Assembly (NCBI RefSeq): GCF_902833225.1 | Contig: NZ_CADFEI010000002.1 | Location: 124,001-188,000 of the forward strand | Reading direction: 5' to 3' | DNA length: 64,000 bases | From: Burkholderia sp. BCC1644 | Lineage (GTDB): Bacteria > Pseudomonadota > Gammaproteobacteria > Burkholderiales > Burkholderiaceae | Shown here: positions 52,975 to 63,144 of the stretch, one piece after another | How positions within the stretch are numbered: position 1 is the stretch's first letter | Layout of the letters: each line of letters starts with the position of its first letter | The notes under the pieces: generated by a model | Told to the model about the DNA's origin: nothing | What the model saw: the letters and a program-made list of their open reading frames with translations, nothing else | Databases searched by the model: none | Position numbers and translations under genes: made by a program

Positions 52975-53784
52975 TTATCGCGTGCCCGCACCGTCCAGGG
53001 CGGCGCGCAGCTCGGCAATGAAAGTCTTCAGCGCGGCGGCGGCACCCTCCGGCGCAGCGCTTTCGAGCAGCTGCACGAGGCGGCTGCCGATCACGACGGC
53101 GTCCGACACTTCGGCCACCGCGCGCGCCGTTTCGGCGTCGCGGATACCGAAGCCGACGCCCACCGGAACCGGCACACGCGACTTGATGGCCGGGATTTTA
53201 CCCGCAATGCTCGAAACATCCAGATTTCCTGCGCCGGTCACGCCCTTGAGCGACACGTAATACACGTAGCCGCTCGCGATCTTGCCGACGTCGGCGATAC
53301 GTTCGTCGGTCGACGTGGGCGCGAGCAGGAAGATCGGATCGATCTGCGCGGCGCGCATCTTTTCGGCGAACACACCCGCCTCTTCCGGCGGATAGTCGAC
53401 GACCAGCACGCCGTCGACACCGGCCGCGTGCGCCTCGGCCGCGAATGCGTCGACGCCCATCCGCTCGATCGGGTTCGCATAGCCCATCAGCACGACGGGC
53501 GTTTTGGGGTCGGTTTCGCGAAAACGCTTCACGTCGGCGAGCACGCTCTTCAACGTGACGCCGCGCGCGAGCGCGCGTTCCGACGAGCGCTGGATCACCG
53601 GGCCGTCGGCCATCGGGTCCGAGAACGGCACGCCGAGTTCGATCACGTCCGCGCCGCCTGCGGCGAGCGCGTGCATGAATTCGACGGTTTTCGCGGGATC
53701 GGGGTCGCCGGCCGTGATGAACGGGATCAGGCCCTTACGGCCTTGTTCGGCGAGTGCGGCGAAGGTTTGCTGAATACGGGACAT
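52975..53784 (-). CDS. trpA: Tryptophan synthase alpha subunit
   Basis: A 269-aa TIM barrel that cleaves indole-3-glycerol phosphate to indole. ATG 53784 ([10 protein letters not shown]). The catalytic residues Glu49 and Asp60 occur at exactly the E. coli numbers ([14 protein letters not shown]). The phosphate-binding loops GVGFGIRD and IGSRLV come late in the chain. It is separated from trpB by an adenine methyltransferase gene, which is unusual. Confidence 0.97.
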   Translation of the reverse strand: MSRIQQTFAALAEQGRKGLIPFITAGDPDPAKTVEFMHALAAGGADVIELGVPFSDPMADGPVIQRSSERALARGVTLKSVLADVKRFRETDPKTPVVLMGYANPIERMGVDAFAAEAHAAGVDGVLVVDYPPEEAGVFAEKMRAAQIDPIFLLAPTSTDERIADVGKIASGYVYYVSLKGVTGAGNLDVSSIAGKIPAIKSRVPVPVGVGFGIRDAETARAVAEVSDAVVIGSRLVQLLESAAPEGAAAALKTFIAELRAALDGAGTR

Positions 53785-53824
53785 GGCAATTTTCCTCAAT
53801 GCTTCGGCGACGCGGCTGCGCGAT

Positions 53825-54676
53825 TCACGCGCACGCCGGCACAGCGAGCGCGTTCACGCGCTCGTGCGCGATCGCACAATAGCTTTCGTTGATCTCGTAG
53901 CCGACGAAGTCGCGCCCCTGCCGTGCGCAGGCCACCGCGGTCGTGCCGCTGCCCATGAACGGATCGAGCACGCGGCCGCCCGGCGGGCAGCTTGCGAGCA
54001 CCATCCGCTCGATGATTTCCAGCGGCTTCTGGGTCGGATGATCGACGCGCTCCGCGTGCTGCCGGTGCAGGCGCGAGACCGACCAGACGTCCTTCGGGTT
54101 GTAGCCCATCTCCAGCCACTTGCTGCCTTCGAACAGCTTGCGCGAGCGGGCCTTCTTCGTATCGGCGTCGTACGGGATGCGGACCGGATCGAGATCGAAG
54201 TAATACGCCTTGGAAACCGCGAAAAAGCCGATGTTGTCGTGCACCGACGTGAAACGGCGCGTCGTGCCGCCCATGCTCGGCACGCGCCGGTCCCAGATGA
54301 TCTCGTTGACCATCGTGAGCTTCGTCTTCAGGAAACTGAAGATTTCCGGCGCGTACTGCCACGTGCAGAAGATGTACATCGACCCGCTCGGCTTCAGCTT
54401 GGGAATCGCGAGCTCGAGCCACTCGCGCGTCCACGCGAGGAAATCGTCGCCCGAACGCTTGTCCGAGTCGTTGCCGTAGTCCTTGCCGAGCCCGTACGGC
54501 GGATCGGCGACGATCAGGTCGATCGACGCATCCGGCAGGTGCGCGGCATCGGTCAGGAAATCGCGGTTATGCAGTTCGATACCGGACGGCAGCGCGCGCG
54601 GCACCGCGGCGGCGGGCTGAACCGCCTCCGCCTCGCTCGCGGCACCGCCGCCCGGCTCTTCGATCAGGTCACGCAT
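53825..54676 (-). CDS. Orphan beta-class adenine-N6 DNA methyltransferase
   Basis: A 283-aa enzyme, ATG 54676. DPPY (58-61, motif IV) precedes DPFMGSGTT (238-246, motif I), the order of beta-class methyltransferases; DPPY points to N6-adenine. [17 protein letters not shown] is the usual motif X region. No restriction enzyme gene is nearby. It lies between trpB (9 bp gap) and trpA (40 bp gap) in one transcription unit. From memory, the B. cenocepacia methyltransferase at this locus (BCAM0992) is reported to modify GTWWAC and affect gene expression; specificity here is inferred from that. Confidence 0.9.
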   Translation of the reverse strand: MRDLIEEPGGGAASEAEAVQPAAAVPRALPSGIELHNRDFLTDAAHLPDASIDLIVADPPYGLGKDYGNDSDKRSGDDFLAWTREWLELAIPKLKPSGSMYIFCTWQYAPEIFSFLKTKLTMVNEIIWDRRVPSMGGTTRRFTSVHDNIGFFAVSKAYYFDLDPVRIPYDADTKKARSRKLFEGSKWLEMGYNPKDVWSVSRLHRQHAERVDHPTQKPLEIIERMVLASCPPGGRVLDPFMGSGTTAVACARQGRDFVGYEINESYCAIAHERVNALAVPACA

Positions 54677-54685
54677 CGGTCGGGG

Positions 54686-55879
54686 TCAGAGGTCGATGCC
54701 CGATCGCTCGGCGACCGTGTGCATGTCCTTGTCGCCGCGGCCCGACAGGTTGACGAGCAGGATCTTGTCCTTCGGCAACGTCGGCGCGAGCTTCACGCCA
54801 TACGCGATCGCGTGGCTCGACTCGAGCGCGGGAATGATCCCCTCGATCCGGCAGCAATCGTGGAAGGCCTTCAGCGCCTCGTCGTCGGTGATCGGCACGT
54901 ACTGCGCGCGGCCGCTGTCCTTCAGCCATGCGTGCTCGGGGCCGACGCCCGGATAGTCGAGGCCGGCCGATACCGAATGCGTCTCGATGATCTGGCCGTC
55001 GTCGTCCTGCAGCAGGTACGTGCGGTTGCCGTGCAGCACGCCCGGGCTGCCGGCGATCAGCGACGCCGCGTGATGGCCGGTGTCGAGGCCGTCGCCGGCC
55101 GCTTCGACGCCGATCAGCTGCACCGATTTGTCGTCGATGTACGGATAGAAGATGCCCATCGCGTTCGAACCACCGCCGACGCAGGCGATCACCGCGTCGG
55201 GCTGGCGGCCCGCGAGTTCGGGCATCTGCACCTTGCACTCGTCGCCGATCACGCGCTGGAAGTCACGCACCATCATCGGGTACGGGTGCGGCCCCGCGAC
55301 CGTGCCGATGATGTAGAACGTGCTCTCGATGTTCGTGACCCAGTCGCGCATCGCTTCGTTCAGCGCGTCCTTCAGCGTGCGCGAGCCCGATTCGACCGGC
55401 ACGACCGTAGCTCCTAGCAGCTTCATCCGGTACACGTTCGCGGCCTGCCGGCGCACGTCCTCGGCGCCCATGTAGACGATGCACTCCATCCCGAAGCGCG
55501 CGCAGATCGTCGCGGTCGCCACGCCGTGCTGGCCGGCGCCGGTTTCCGCGATCACGCGCTTCTTGCCCATGCGCTTCGCGAGCAGCGCCTGGCCGATCAC
55601 GTTGTTGATCTTGTGCGCGCCCGTGTGGTTCAGGTCCTCGCGCTTCAGGTAGATCTGCGCGCCGCCGAGCATCTCGCTCCAGCGCTGCGCGTGGTAGATC
55701 GGCGACGGGCGGCCGACGAAATACTTCAGTTCGCGCTCGTATTCGGCGACGAAATCGGGATCGGTACGGAATTTTTCATACGCTGCGCGCAGTTCGTCCA
55801 GCGCGTGAATCAGCGTCTCGGCGACGAACACGCCGCCATACGGGCCGAAGTGGCCGCGATCATCAGGAAGGTTGTACAT
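54686..55879 (-). CDS. trpB: Tryptophan synthase beta subunit
   Basis: A 397-aa PLP enzyme condensing indole with serine. ATG 55879. Lys90 in [10 protein letters not shown] binds PLP, and a GGGSNAMG loop for the cofactor phosphate follows near residue 235. [15 protein letters not shown] and the final [10 protein letters not shown] are standard. Length equals E. coli TrpB (397 aa). It follows trpF by 54 bp. Confidence 0.98.
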   Translation of the reverse strand: MYNLPDDRGHFGPYGGVFVAETLIHALDELRAAYEKFRTDPDFVAEYERELKYFVGRPSPIYHAQRWSEMLGGAQIYLKREDLNHTGAHKINNVIGQALLAKRMGKKRVIAETGAGQHGVATATICARFGMECIVYMGAEDVRRQAANVYRMKLLGATVVPVESGSRTLKDALNEAMRDWVTNIESTFYIIGTVAGPHPYPMMVRDFQRVIGDECKVQMPELAGRQPDAVIACVGGGSNAMGIFYPYIDDKSVQLIGVEAAGDGLDTGHHAASLIAGSPGVLHGNRTYLLQDDDGQIIETHSVSAGLDYPGVGPEHAWLKDSGRAQYVPITDDEALKAFHDCCRIEGIIPALESSHAIAYGVKLAPTLPKDKILLVNLSGRGDKDMHTVAERSGIDL

Positions 55880-55933
55880 GGTGTCTCTCTCGATCGGTCG
55901 GCGCGCCCCGCTTTCGGGGCCGCACCGCTTGCA

Positions 55934-56635
55934 TCACCGGGCGTCCGCTTCGCGCACCGCGCGTACGAACGCCGCCATCCGGGCGTGATCCTTCACACCC
56001 TTCGCGCCCTCCACTTCGATGCCACTCGAGACATCGACAGCAAACGGACGCAACTGGCGGATCGCATCACCGACGTTTTGCGCGCTCAAGCCACCACTCA
56101 AAACGGCCCGATGCGCGAGCTCTGCGGGAATAAGAGACCAATCGAAGACCTTGCCGCTACCGCCATAATCCGGCACCAGGGTGTCGAACAGGAGGCCGCG
56201 CGCTTTCGAATAATGAAGGTCCGATTCTACCAAATCGGACGGCTGCGTCGAGGGGCCGACGCGCACCGCGCGCAGCCACGGCAGGCGTGCCGCGCGGCCG
56301 AGCGCGTCGCACTGCTCGGGCGTCTCGTCGCCATGGAACTGCAGCACCGTCAGTGGCACGTCGCGCACGACGGCCTCGATCTCTGCTTCGGTCGCATTCA
56401 CGAACAGCCCGACCACCGACACGAACGGCGGCGCGAGGCTCGCCAGCTCGGCCGCCTGCGCGATGGTCACCGCGCGCGGGCTCTTCGGGTAGAACACGAG
56501 GCCGATCGCATCGGCGCCGAGCGCCGCCGCGTGCAGCACGTCCTCGGGGCGCGACAGCCCGCACAGCTTGATGCGCGTGCGCGGCGCCAGGCCGGTGGCG
56601 GCGGAAGTCGAGGAAGACACGGCGTGATCCGTCAT
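55934..56635 (-). CDS. trpF: Phosphoribosylanthranilate isomerase
   Basis: A 233-aa single-domain TIM barrel. ATG 56635 overlaps the truA stop (ATGA); the earlier open frame is the wrong phase of tru[13 protein letters not shown] has the catalytic Cys25, and [12 protein letters not shown] and the [10 protein letters not shown] / DVSSGIE phosphate loops follow. About 20 extra N-terminal residues precede the barrel. It performs the Amadori step of tryptophan synthesis. Confidence 0.96.
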   Translation of the reverse strand: MTDHAVSSSTSAATGLAPRTRIKLCGLSRPEDVLHAAALGADAIGLVFYPKSPRAVTIAQAAELASLAPPFVSVVGLFVNATEAEIEAVVRDVPLTVLQFHGDETPEQCDALGRAARLPWLRAVRVGPSTQPSDLVESDLHYSKARGLLFDTLVPDYGGSGKVFDWSLIPAELAHRAVLSGGLSAQNVGDAIRQLRPFAVDVSSGIEVEGAKGVKDHARMAAFVRAVREADAR

Positions 56636-57444
56636 GATTGAGGGTCCAGATCGGCCCAGACGCTGCTCCACGGCACGCTGCCGAGCTGCGCGGGCGGGAC
56701 GGCGAATTCCGCCGGGTAGCCGACATGGGCGAGGTACAGCCCGTCGGCCATGAACGTGGGCGCCGCGAGATTGCGGTCGCGCCCGGCCAGCACGTCGGCG
56801 AGCCAGTCGGCCGGATAGCGGCCGCGCCCGACCGCGACGAGGCAGCCCATCAGGTTGCGCACCATGTGATGCAGGAACGCGTTCGCACGGAAGCGGAAAT
56901 GGATGAAATGCCCCGCGCGCCGCACGTCGATCTGATACAGGTGTTTGACCGGCGTCTTCGACTGGCATTCCGACGACCGGAACGACGAGAAATCGTGCTC
57001 GCCGATCAGGTGCGCGGCGGCGGCGCGCATCGCGTCGTCGTCGAGCGGCGTGTGGATCCAGCCCGCGCGCCCGGCCAGCATCGGCGACCGCACGGGATGC
57101 ACGTACAGCGCGTAGTAATAGGTGCGCTCGAACGCCGAGAAGCGCGCGTGGAACGTGTCCGGCATCGGCTTGGCCCATTGCACCGACACGGTCGACGGCA
57201 GGAACGCGTTGGTGCCGCGCACCCACGAGAACACCTCGCGATCGAGGTCGGTGTCGAAGTGCACGACCTGCCCGAGCCCATGCACGCCGGTGTCGGTCCG
57301 GCCGGCGACCGTCGTATGCAGCGGCGCCCGCGCGAACTCGGCCAGTGCATGCTCGAGCCGGTCCTGCACGGTCTTGCCGTGCGGCTGCGCCTGCCAGCCG
57401 CAGAACGCCGCGCCGTCGTACTGGACGCCCAGTGCGATCCGCAT
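56632..57444 (-). CDS. truA: tRNA pseudouridine(38-40) synthase TruA
   Basis: A 270-aa enzyme, ATG 57444 sharing one base with the fimV stop (TGATG). The catalytic Asp51 lies in [14 protein letters not shown], and [16 protein letters not shown] and [15 protein letters not shown] are family blocks. It modifies U38-U40 in the anticodon stem-loop. The fimV-truA-trpF order with overlaps recalls the E. coli/Pseudomonas fimV-truA pairing. Confidence 0.97.
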   Translation of the reverse strand: MRIALGVQYDGAAFCGWQAQPHGKTVQDRLEHALAEFARAPLHTTVAGRTDTGVHGLGQVVHFDTDLDREVFSWVRGTNAFLPSTVSVQWAKPMPDTFHARFSAFERTYYYALYVHPVRSPMLAGRAGWIHTPLDDDAMRAAAAHLIGEHDFSSFRSSECQSKTPVKHLYQIDVRRAGHFIHFRFRANAFLHHMVRNLMGCLVAVGRGRYPADWLADVLAGRDRNLAAPTFMADGLYLAHVGYPAEFAVPPAQLGSVPWSSVWADLDPQS

Positions 57445-59525
57445 CACGCCTCGTCCGCCAGCTTCGCGAGCAGCGCGCGCGCATCGTCGCGCGTCGCGGT
57501 GTCGTTCGCGTCGACCACTTCCTGCAGCAGCGTCCGTGCGCCGGACAGGTCGCCCAGTTCGACGTACTCCGATGCGAGATCGAGCTTGTTGCGCGCGATG
57601 CGGGCGAGTTCGTCCGCCGTCAGTGCGGGCAGCGTGGCGCCCGGCGCGGACGGCAGGTCGAGATCGAAATCGAGCTTCAGCGCGCCGAACTGCGCGCCAC
57701 CGAGCGGCGGCAGCGACGACAGCGCAGACGGACTGCCCGCGTGACCGGCGGGCGTCGCCGCGTCCGGATCCCAATCGTACTCGTCGTCCTGGTCGGCCGG
57801 ATGTCCCTGCGCCGTCACGTTCGCGCCCATCGGGGGGTGCGATGCGGTTTGACCGTTAGTTGCGATTTTATCGGCATCGAACTGCCCTGCCCGCGCGGAC
57901 AGTTCGTCCGGTGTCAGCGGCGCGCCGTCCGACGTCCGCGGCGGCAACGGCATGTCGAGGCTGCTGAGCGCGCTGATCGCGTTCTGCATCAGCGTCGCGT
58001 GTTGCGCGTCGGTCGCCGAAGGCGCGGCAGGCGTGTCGACCGGCTTGGCGGCGGCCTTTTCTGCCGGTTCTGCATCGTGCGGAACTTGCGCCGGTGCTGC
58101 GTCGTTCGCGAGCGGCACCGCCGCTTGCGCGGCCGGCAGGCCGGGATGCTCGTCATGCGGTTTCGCGACTTCCGGCGTCGACGCCGCATCAGCGGCGGTC
58201 GGCTCGACCGTTTCGGCCGCAGCGGCCGTCGCCGCAGCGAGGTACTGATCGGACGCCGCGTCGCGCGCGACCGGCATCTCGGGCAGGATCGGCAGCTCGC
58301 GGTCGATCGACGGCGCGGTTTCGGCTTCCGGGGTCACGGCAGCACCTGCCGCGGTTGCCGCCGCACCCGCATCGCCCGTTCCGCGGCCCTTCCGGCGCTT
58401 GCGCCAAGCAAAACCGGCCGCAAGCACGATCACGGCTGCGCCGGCCACGGCGGCAGGACGCCAGTCCATTTGCTCAGTACGGCGCGCCGGCGTCGCGACA
58501 GGTGCAACCGGTTGAGCAGTCACCGATGCCGGTTGCGCCGCGCTGGCGGCGACGCCGGACGCCGCTTCGCTTGCTGTCGACGCGGCTGCCGACGCACCGG
58601 CGTCGTTCGTGGCCGGACGCGGCGCGGCGGGTGCCGGCGCGGGCACCGGAGCGACGCCGTTCGTCGTGCCCGGCTTGCCGATGCCGTGCTTCTGCAACTC
58701 CATCAGCACGCGGTTCTTCAGCGCCAGCAACTGCTGCAGGCTCGACGGCCGCGGCTGCGACGCGCCCGTGGCGGGCGTCGCGCCAGCCGGCTCGTGCGAA
58801 CCCGAAACCTGGCTGCCCGGCACCGGCTGGACCGCGGTCTCGCTCGCGGACGACGGCGCCGACTGGATCGCACCGCTCCATACGTGCGGGCCGCTTGCGC
58901 CTGCGGCAGGTGCCGCCGGCTGCAGGCTGTCGGCCGCCGACGCACCGTGCGCCGCCGAAGCGCCGACCGAAGCCGACGCGCCCGCTGCCGTCGCAACGCT
59001 CGCGCCGCTCACCGGAGCCGCGTGGACGGCCGGCGTGACCGGTGCAGACTGCACGGCCGACCCCGGATGCGGCGCGGACGCGCCGTGCTGCGGTTCTACG
59101 GCGCTGCTGGATGCAGCGGCAGGCGCGGACGCGGACACCGTACCCGATGCAGCGGTGGCACCGGTCGGCACGAGTGCCGCGCCGGTTGCGTCGAGCGCGG
59201 GCACGGTCAGCGTCGCGCCGACTTTCAGGCGGCTCGCGTCGCGCTTCATGAACGCCTGCGGATTGGCGTCGAACAACGCACGGCCCGCGCGCGCGAGCAC
59301 GCCGGGATCGTGCGATTGCGTGGCCGCTTTCGCGATGTCGTTCAGCGACTGGCCCGGCTGGACCGTCACGGTAAGCGGCGCGGCGGCGCCGGCAGCGGAC
59401 GCCGGCAGTTCGACGGTGCCGACGGCCCAGGCCGATGCGGCTGCGCCAAGCGCCAGGATCGCCAGCGCGCCACGCACGGCGCGCGACAGACGGGACTGAC
59501 GCGGAAACAAGGAAATTCGGGACAT
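57444..59525 (-). CDS. fimV: FimV-family peptidoglycan-binding hub protein
   Basis: A 693-aa protein, ATG 59525. A signal-like N-terminus ([22 protein letters not shown]) precedes a LysM-like domain at about 52-105 ([14 protein letters not shown]). A long Ala/Ser/Pro-rich linker follows, with a '[21 protein letters not shown]' short helical motif near 265, one membrane helix at about 355-375 ([17 protein letters not shown]), an acidic cytoplasmic part and the conserved FimV C-terminal helix pair ([18 protein letters not shown]). FimV in Pseudomonas organises polar proteins and type IV pili. The low-complexity linker makes annotation boundaries uncertain. Confidence 0.9.
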   Translation of the reverse strand: MSRISLFPRQSRLSRAVRGALAILALGAAASAWAVGTVELPASAAGAAAPLTVTVQPGQSLNDIAKAATQSHDPGVLARAGRALFDANPQAFMKRDASRLKVGATLTVPALDATGAALVPTGATAASGTVSASAPAAASSSAVEPQHGASAPHPGSAVQSAPVTPAVHAAPVSGASVATAAGASASVGASAAHGASAADSLQPAAPAAGASGPHVWSGAIQSAPSSASETAVQPVPGSQVSGSHEPAGATPATGASQPRPSSLQQLLALKNRVLMELQKHGIGKPGTTNGVAPVPAPAPAAPRPATNDAGASAAASTASEAASGVAASAAQPASVTAQPVAPVATPARRTEQMDWRPAAVAGAAVIVLAAGFAWRKRRKGRGTGDAGAAATAAGAAVTPEAETAPSIDRELPILPEMPVARDAASDQYLAAATAAAAETVEPTAADAASTPEVAKPHDEHPGLPAAQAAVPLANDAAPAQVPHDAEPAEKAAAKPVDTPAAPSATDAQHATLMQNAISALSSLDMPLPPRTSDGAPLTPDELSARAGQFDADKIATNGQTASHPPMGANVTAQGHPADQDDEYDWDPDAATPAGHAGSPSALSSLPPLGGAQFGALKLDFDLDLPSAPGATLPALTADELARIARNKLDLASEYVELGDLSGARTLLQEVVDANDTATRDDARALLAKLADEA

Positions 59526-60363
59526 CGTTGGCTCTATCGCCGCGCGCGGGCGCGGCTCGGATTCGCGGTTGAAGGCGTCAATAAAGTTGCCGCAGAAATG
59601 CAAAAGCGTCGCGCGGAACGCGACGCTTTCGGCTGGTCTGTGCGTCGTAACCGCGTAGTTTACTTCACGCGATCGCGTTCGGGCCGAATTCGTCGCCGGC
59701 CGGTGCAACCGGGCGCTGCCGCCTCTGGATCGGGGGCCACCATCTCCTCGGGTCCGCACGCGGTCGTCGGCACACCGGATTGATCAAGCAAGCTCGCACC
59801 CATGGATGAAAGCCATCGCGACATCATCGCGTCCGGAGCAAATGGCGCGGCTGTCGCATACGCGCCAGGCGGCATTGCCCACCCGGTCGCCCGACACAGG
59901 ATCCCGACGGCGAAATCACGCATGTCCGCTCAACAAACCGCGCTGCCTGCCGTTAATGAATTAGCCACCGACAATCAAAACAAATCCCGACGAATGGCCA
60001 ATTCCATTCAAATAAATTTCAATTGATCGATAAGAAGGCAATTCCCCTCTCTTATCGGAGAATTGAACATTTTCCCCGGCAAAGCCAATCCCCACAAGGC
60101 TTTCGACTCGCACCCCGCGATCCATTGCTCATACAAAATCGTTCATTTCGACAACAATTCAATTACATTACACAAAATTACACAGACCGAATAATCGCCG
60201 TCGCTACGATCGCCTTCAAACAGGAATCGGCGCAATTCGACCCTTGCGTTCACCCACGCCGGAAAGGCGGGAGCGCGATCGACCGGGCTGACGCCGTGCA
60301 GTGCCAGAAGTCAGCGCAGTCGCAAGACTGCATTTACTCACCAGCTCGTTACGGGGATCGAAC
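59526..60363. other. 838-bp intergenic region between fimV and the flgE-like gene
   Basis: I find no supportable gene. From 59930 to 60250 the sequence is AT-rich and may hold the promoter of the flgE-like gene. The start of that gene has only a weak GGGGA-type ribosome site. No tRNA or repeat is recognised here. Confidence 0.5.
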
Positions 60364-61608
60364 ATGGGCTATCAGCAGGGTTTGAGCGGGTTGACCGGCG
60401 CGTCGAGCAATCTCGACGTGATCGGCAACAACATCGCGAACGCAAACACGGTTGGCTTCAAGCAGGGGCGCGCGAACTTCGCCGACATGTACGCGAATTC
60501 GGTCGCGACGTCGGTCAACACGCAGATCGGTATCGGCACCCAACTCGCGTCGGTGCAGCGGAATTTCGGCCAGGGGACGATCAATACGACGAAATCGTCG
60601 CTCGACGTCGCGATCAACGGCAACGGCTTCTTCCAGATGTCGAGCAACGGCGTGACCACGTACTCGCGCGACGGCACGTTCCATCGCGACAAGAACGGCG
60701 CCATCGTCGACTCGCAAGGCCGCAACCTGATGGGCTACGCGGCCGGCGTGGGCGGCGTGATCAACACCGCGCAGACCGTGGCGCTGCAGGCGCCGACCAA
60801 CAACATCGCGCCGCGAGCGACGAACACGATTACCGGCCAGTTCAACCTGAACTCGCAGGACAAGGTGCCGACCAAGACGCCGTTCAACGCGAGCGACAGC
60901 ACGACCTACAACTACAACTCGTCGATCCAGGTCTACGACACGCTCGGCGGCTCGCAACAGGTCACGATGTATTTCGCGAAGAGCGCGGCCGGTACGTGGC
61001 AGGCGTACGCGGGCGTGCAGGGCCAGACGCCGACGAATCTCGGCACCGTCACGTTCGATGCATCGGGCCGGATCAGCTCGACGACGTCGGCCGCGACCGG
61101 CCAGCCGACGCCGAGCCTCGGCCAGTTCGCGTTCTCGATTCCCAACACGACGGGCGGCGCCAACCCGCAGAACCTGACGCTCGACCTGGGCGGCACGACG
61201 CAGTACGGCGGCAAGGACGGCGTGACCAATCTCGCGCAGGACGGCTTCGCGAGCGGCACGCTGACGACGTTCTCGATCGGCACCGACGGCAAGCTGACCG
61301 GCAACTACTCGAACGGCCAGAGCGCGGTGCTCGGCCTGATCGCGCTCGCGAATTTCAACAACCCGAACGGGCTCGTGAACGTCGGCGGGAACCAGTATGT
61401 CGAAACCGCCGCGTCGGGCGTGCCGCAGGTCTCCGCGCCGGGCAGCACGAACCACGGCACGCTGCAGGGCAGCGCACTGGAGAACTCGAACGTCGACCTG
61501 ACGACCGAGCTCGTGAACCTGATCACCGCGCAGCGCAATTACCAGGCGAACGCGCAGACGATCAAGACGCAGCAGGCCGTCGACCAGACGCTGCTGAGCA
61601 TGCGCTGA
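60364..61608 (+). CDS. flgE: FlgE-type flagellar hook protein, isolated gene
   Basis: A 414-aa protein, ATG 60364. The N-terminus GLSGLTGASSNLDVIGNNIANANTVGFKQ carries the rod/hook family pattern, and the C-terminal ELVNLITAQRNYQANAQTIKT helix completes the coiled D0 domain. NGNGFFQMSSNGVTTYSRDGTF near 80-103 is the FlgE/FlgG core. Length agrees with hook proteins (about 400 aa). No other flagellar genes flank it, so it is either a second flgE or a stray paralogue. Confidence 0.88.
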   Translation: MGYQQGLSGLTGASSNLDVIGNNIANANTVGFKQGRANFADMYANSVATSVNTQIGIGTQLASVQRNFGQGTINTTKSSLDVAINGNGFFQMSSNGVTTYSRDGTFHRDKNGAIVDSQGRNLMGYAAGVGGVINTAQTVALQAPTNNIAPRATNTITGQFNLNSQDKVPTKTPFNASDSTTYNYNSSIQVYDTLGGSQQVTMYFAKSAAGTWQAYAGVQGQTPTNLGTVTFDASGRISSTTSAATGQPTPSLGQFAFSIPNTTGGANPQNLTLDLGGTTQYGGKDGVTNLAQDGFASGTLTTFSIGTDGKLTGNYSNGQSAVLGLIALANFNNPNGLVNVGGNQYVETAASGVPQVSAPGSTNHGTLQGSALENSNVDLTTELVNLITAQRNYQANAQTIKTQQAVDQTLLSMR

Positions 61609-61622
61609 TCCGCATATGAAAA

Positions 61623-61664
61623 ACGCGCCGCGCCAGCCCTGAACCCAGGGCCGACGCGGCGCGT
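61623..61664. terminator. Bidirectional terminator between flgE-like gene and asd
   Basis: Stem ACGCGCCGCG / CGCGGCGCGT with a structured loop. On the minus strand TTTTT follows, serving asd; on the plus strand only CTTCG follows. It begins 14 bp after the flgE stop. Confidence 0.8.
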
Positions 61665-61707
61665 CTTCGTGTGCAGTCCGGCCCGCGGGCCGGACACGCA
61701 AGCGGAG

Positions 61708-62829
61708 TTACTTGTCGAGCAGGATGCGCAGCATGCGGCGCAGCGGCTCGGCCGCGCCCCACAGCAGCTGGTCGCCGACCGTGAAGGCCGACAGGTATTC
61801 GCCGCCCATCGCGAGCTTGCGCAGGCGGCCGACCGGCACCGTCAGCGTACCCGTGACGTTCGCCGGCGACAGGTCGCGCATCGACGCTTCACGCTCGTTC
61901 GGCACGACCTTCACCCAATCGTTCGCCGACGCGAGGATGCCGTTGATCTCGTCGAGCGGCACATCCTTGTTCAGCTTGATCGTCAGCGCCTGCGAGTGGC
62001 AGCGCATTGCGCCGATCCGCACGCACAGGCCATCGACCGGGATCGAACCCGGCTCGCCCATTGCCGGCTTGCCGAGGATCTTGTTGGTTTCCGCACCGCC
62101 CTTCCACTCTTCCTTCGACATCCCGTTGCCGAGATCCTTGTCGATCCACGGAATCAGCGAGCCGGCGAGCGGCACGCCGAAGTTGCTGGTCGGCATCGCG
62201 TCGCTGTTCATTGCGGCCAGCACGCGGCGGTCGATGTCGAGGATCGCGGAAGCCGGATCGGCGAGCTGCTCCTTCACCGCACCGTTCAGCGTGCCCATCT
62301 GCGCAAGCAGCTCGCGCATGTTCTGCGCGCCCGCGCCCGATGCGGCCTGGTAGGTCATCGCCGTCATCCAGTCGACGAGGTTCTCGCGGAACAGGCCACC
62401 GAGCGCCATCAGCATCAGGCTGACCGTGCAGTTGCCGCCGACGAAGTTCTTCGTACCCTTGACGAGCGCATCCTTGATCACGTCGAGGTTGACCGGATCG
62501 AGGATGATGACTGCGTCATCCTTCATCCGCAGCGACGAAGCCGCGTCGATCCAGTAGCCGTTCCAGCCGGCCGCGCGCAGCTTCGGGAACACGTCGTTCG
62601 TGTAGTCGCCGCCCTGGCACGTGATGATCACGTCGCACTTCTTCAGCTCGTCGACGTTGGTCGCGTCCTTGAGCGTAGTCTCGTTTTTCGCGAACGACGG
62701 CGCCTTGCCGCCCGTGTTGCTGGTGCTGAAAAACACCGGTTCGATCAGGTCGAAATCGCCCTCTTCCTGCATGCGCTGCATCAGGACGCTGCCGACCATG
62801 CCGCGCCAACCTACGAGACCTACGTTCAT
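61708..62829 (-). CDS. asd: Aspartate-semialdehyde dehydrogenase
   Basis: A 373-aa enzyme, ATG 62829 ([10 protein letters not shown]). NADP loop GWRGMVGS (7-14) and active Cys134 in GGNCTVS correspond to E. coli Cys135. [11 protein letters not shown] and [16 protein letters not shown] are family blocks. It reduces aspartyl phosphate to the semialdehyde used for Lys, Met, Thr and Ile. An Ile/Thr/Lys-rich leader ORF lies 85 bp upstream, suggesting control by aspartate-family amino acids. A weak AAAGGG precedes the start. Confidence 0.97.
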   Translation of the reverse strand: MNVGLVGWRGMVGSVLMQRMQEEGDFDLIEPVFFSTSNTGGKAPSFAKNETTLKDATNVDELKKCDVIITCQGGDYTNDVFPKLRAAGWNGYWIDAASSLRMKDDAVIILDPVNLDVIKDALVKGTKNFVGGNCTVSLMLMALGGLFRENLVDWMTAMTYQAASGAGAQNMRELLAQMGTLNGAVKEQLADPASAILDIDRRVLAAMNSDAMPTSNFGVPLAGSLIPWIDKDLGNGMSKEEWKGGAETNKILGKPAMGEPGSIPVDGLCVRIGAMRCHSQALTIKLNKDVPLDEINGILASANDWVKVVPNEREASMRDLSPANVTGTLTVPVGRLRKLAMGGEYLSAFTVGDQLLWGAAEPLRRMLRILLDK

Positions 62830-62858
62830 GACTAACCCTTTGCTTTGAATGGAGCTTC

Positions 62859-62903
62859 CCCGCCATTTCCGTCCCCGCGTGACCGCGCGGGGAAACAGGC
62901 GGG
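62859..62903 (-). promoter_or_regulatory. Long GC hairpin between leader ORF and asd
   Basis: Arms CCCGCC, TTTCC and CCCCGCG (62859-62879) pair with CGCGGGG, GGAAA and GGCGGG (62886-62903), separated by small bulges. It starts 11 bases after the leader stop and ends 29 bases before the asd start. There is no U-tract, so it is not an ordinary terminator. Confidence 0.55.
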
Positions 62904-62939
62904 CACGACGGCGATCAGCGTTTAATGATCGTTTTCGTG
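62904..62939 (-). promoter_or_regulatory. Hairpin over the Ile/Thr/Lys codon run of the asd leader
   Basis: CGATCA (62912-62917 complement partner) pairs with TGATCG (62926-62931), and outer arms CACGA / TCGTG (62904-62908 with 62935-62939) extend it. A ribosome stalled in the codon run would block this stem and thereby alter downstream folding. The two hairpins abut each other. Confidence 0.5.
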
Positions 62940-63034
62940 GTAATGGTTTTCGTGATGACGATGGCGCGCGCACCCGCACGGGCAGTGTTGCCGTGGAGTT
63001 TCAGGACCGGGGAGATCAGGGAAATCAGCGCCAT
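62915..63034 (-). CDS. Candidate asd leader peptide, 39 aa, Ile/Thr/Lys-rich C-terminus
   Basis: ATG 63034 to TGA 62915. The peptide begins [18 protein letters not shown] and ends [15 protein letters not shown]. In those 15 final residues, 13 are Ile, Thr or Lys (five ATY, five ACS, three AAA), all products of the aspartate pathway that asd serves. This is the layout of thrL-type attenuator peptides. No Shine-Dalgarno is present, but a TTGTGC-17-TAGACT promoter-like pair would start transcription at the ATG, that is leaderless. It is not one of the proteins an ordinary gene finder would keep. It is real as a reading frame; its function is inferred. Confidence 0.6.
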   Translation of the reverse strand: MALISLISPVLKLHGNTARAGARAIVITKTITTKTIIKR

Positions 63035-63040
63035 CGTTCG

Positions 63041-63069
63041 AGTCTACACAAAGCCGGTGGCCCGCACAA
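63041..63069 (-). promoter_or_regulatory. Candidate promoter of the asd leader
   Basis: On the minus strand TTGTGC (63064-63069) and TAGACT (63041-63046) are separated by exactly 17 bases. The predicted start point is about base 63034, the A of the leader ATG. Box quality is moderate. Confidence 0.4.
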
Positions 63070-63144
63070 CGGCCAACCGTGGGCGAACCGGCCGATTTTC
63101 GCGGCCCGTTCGCGCCCTTTCTACATTATCGGTGCCGCATCGCG

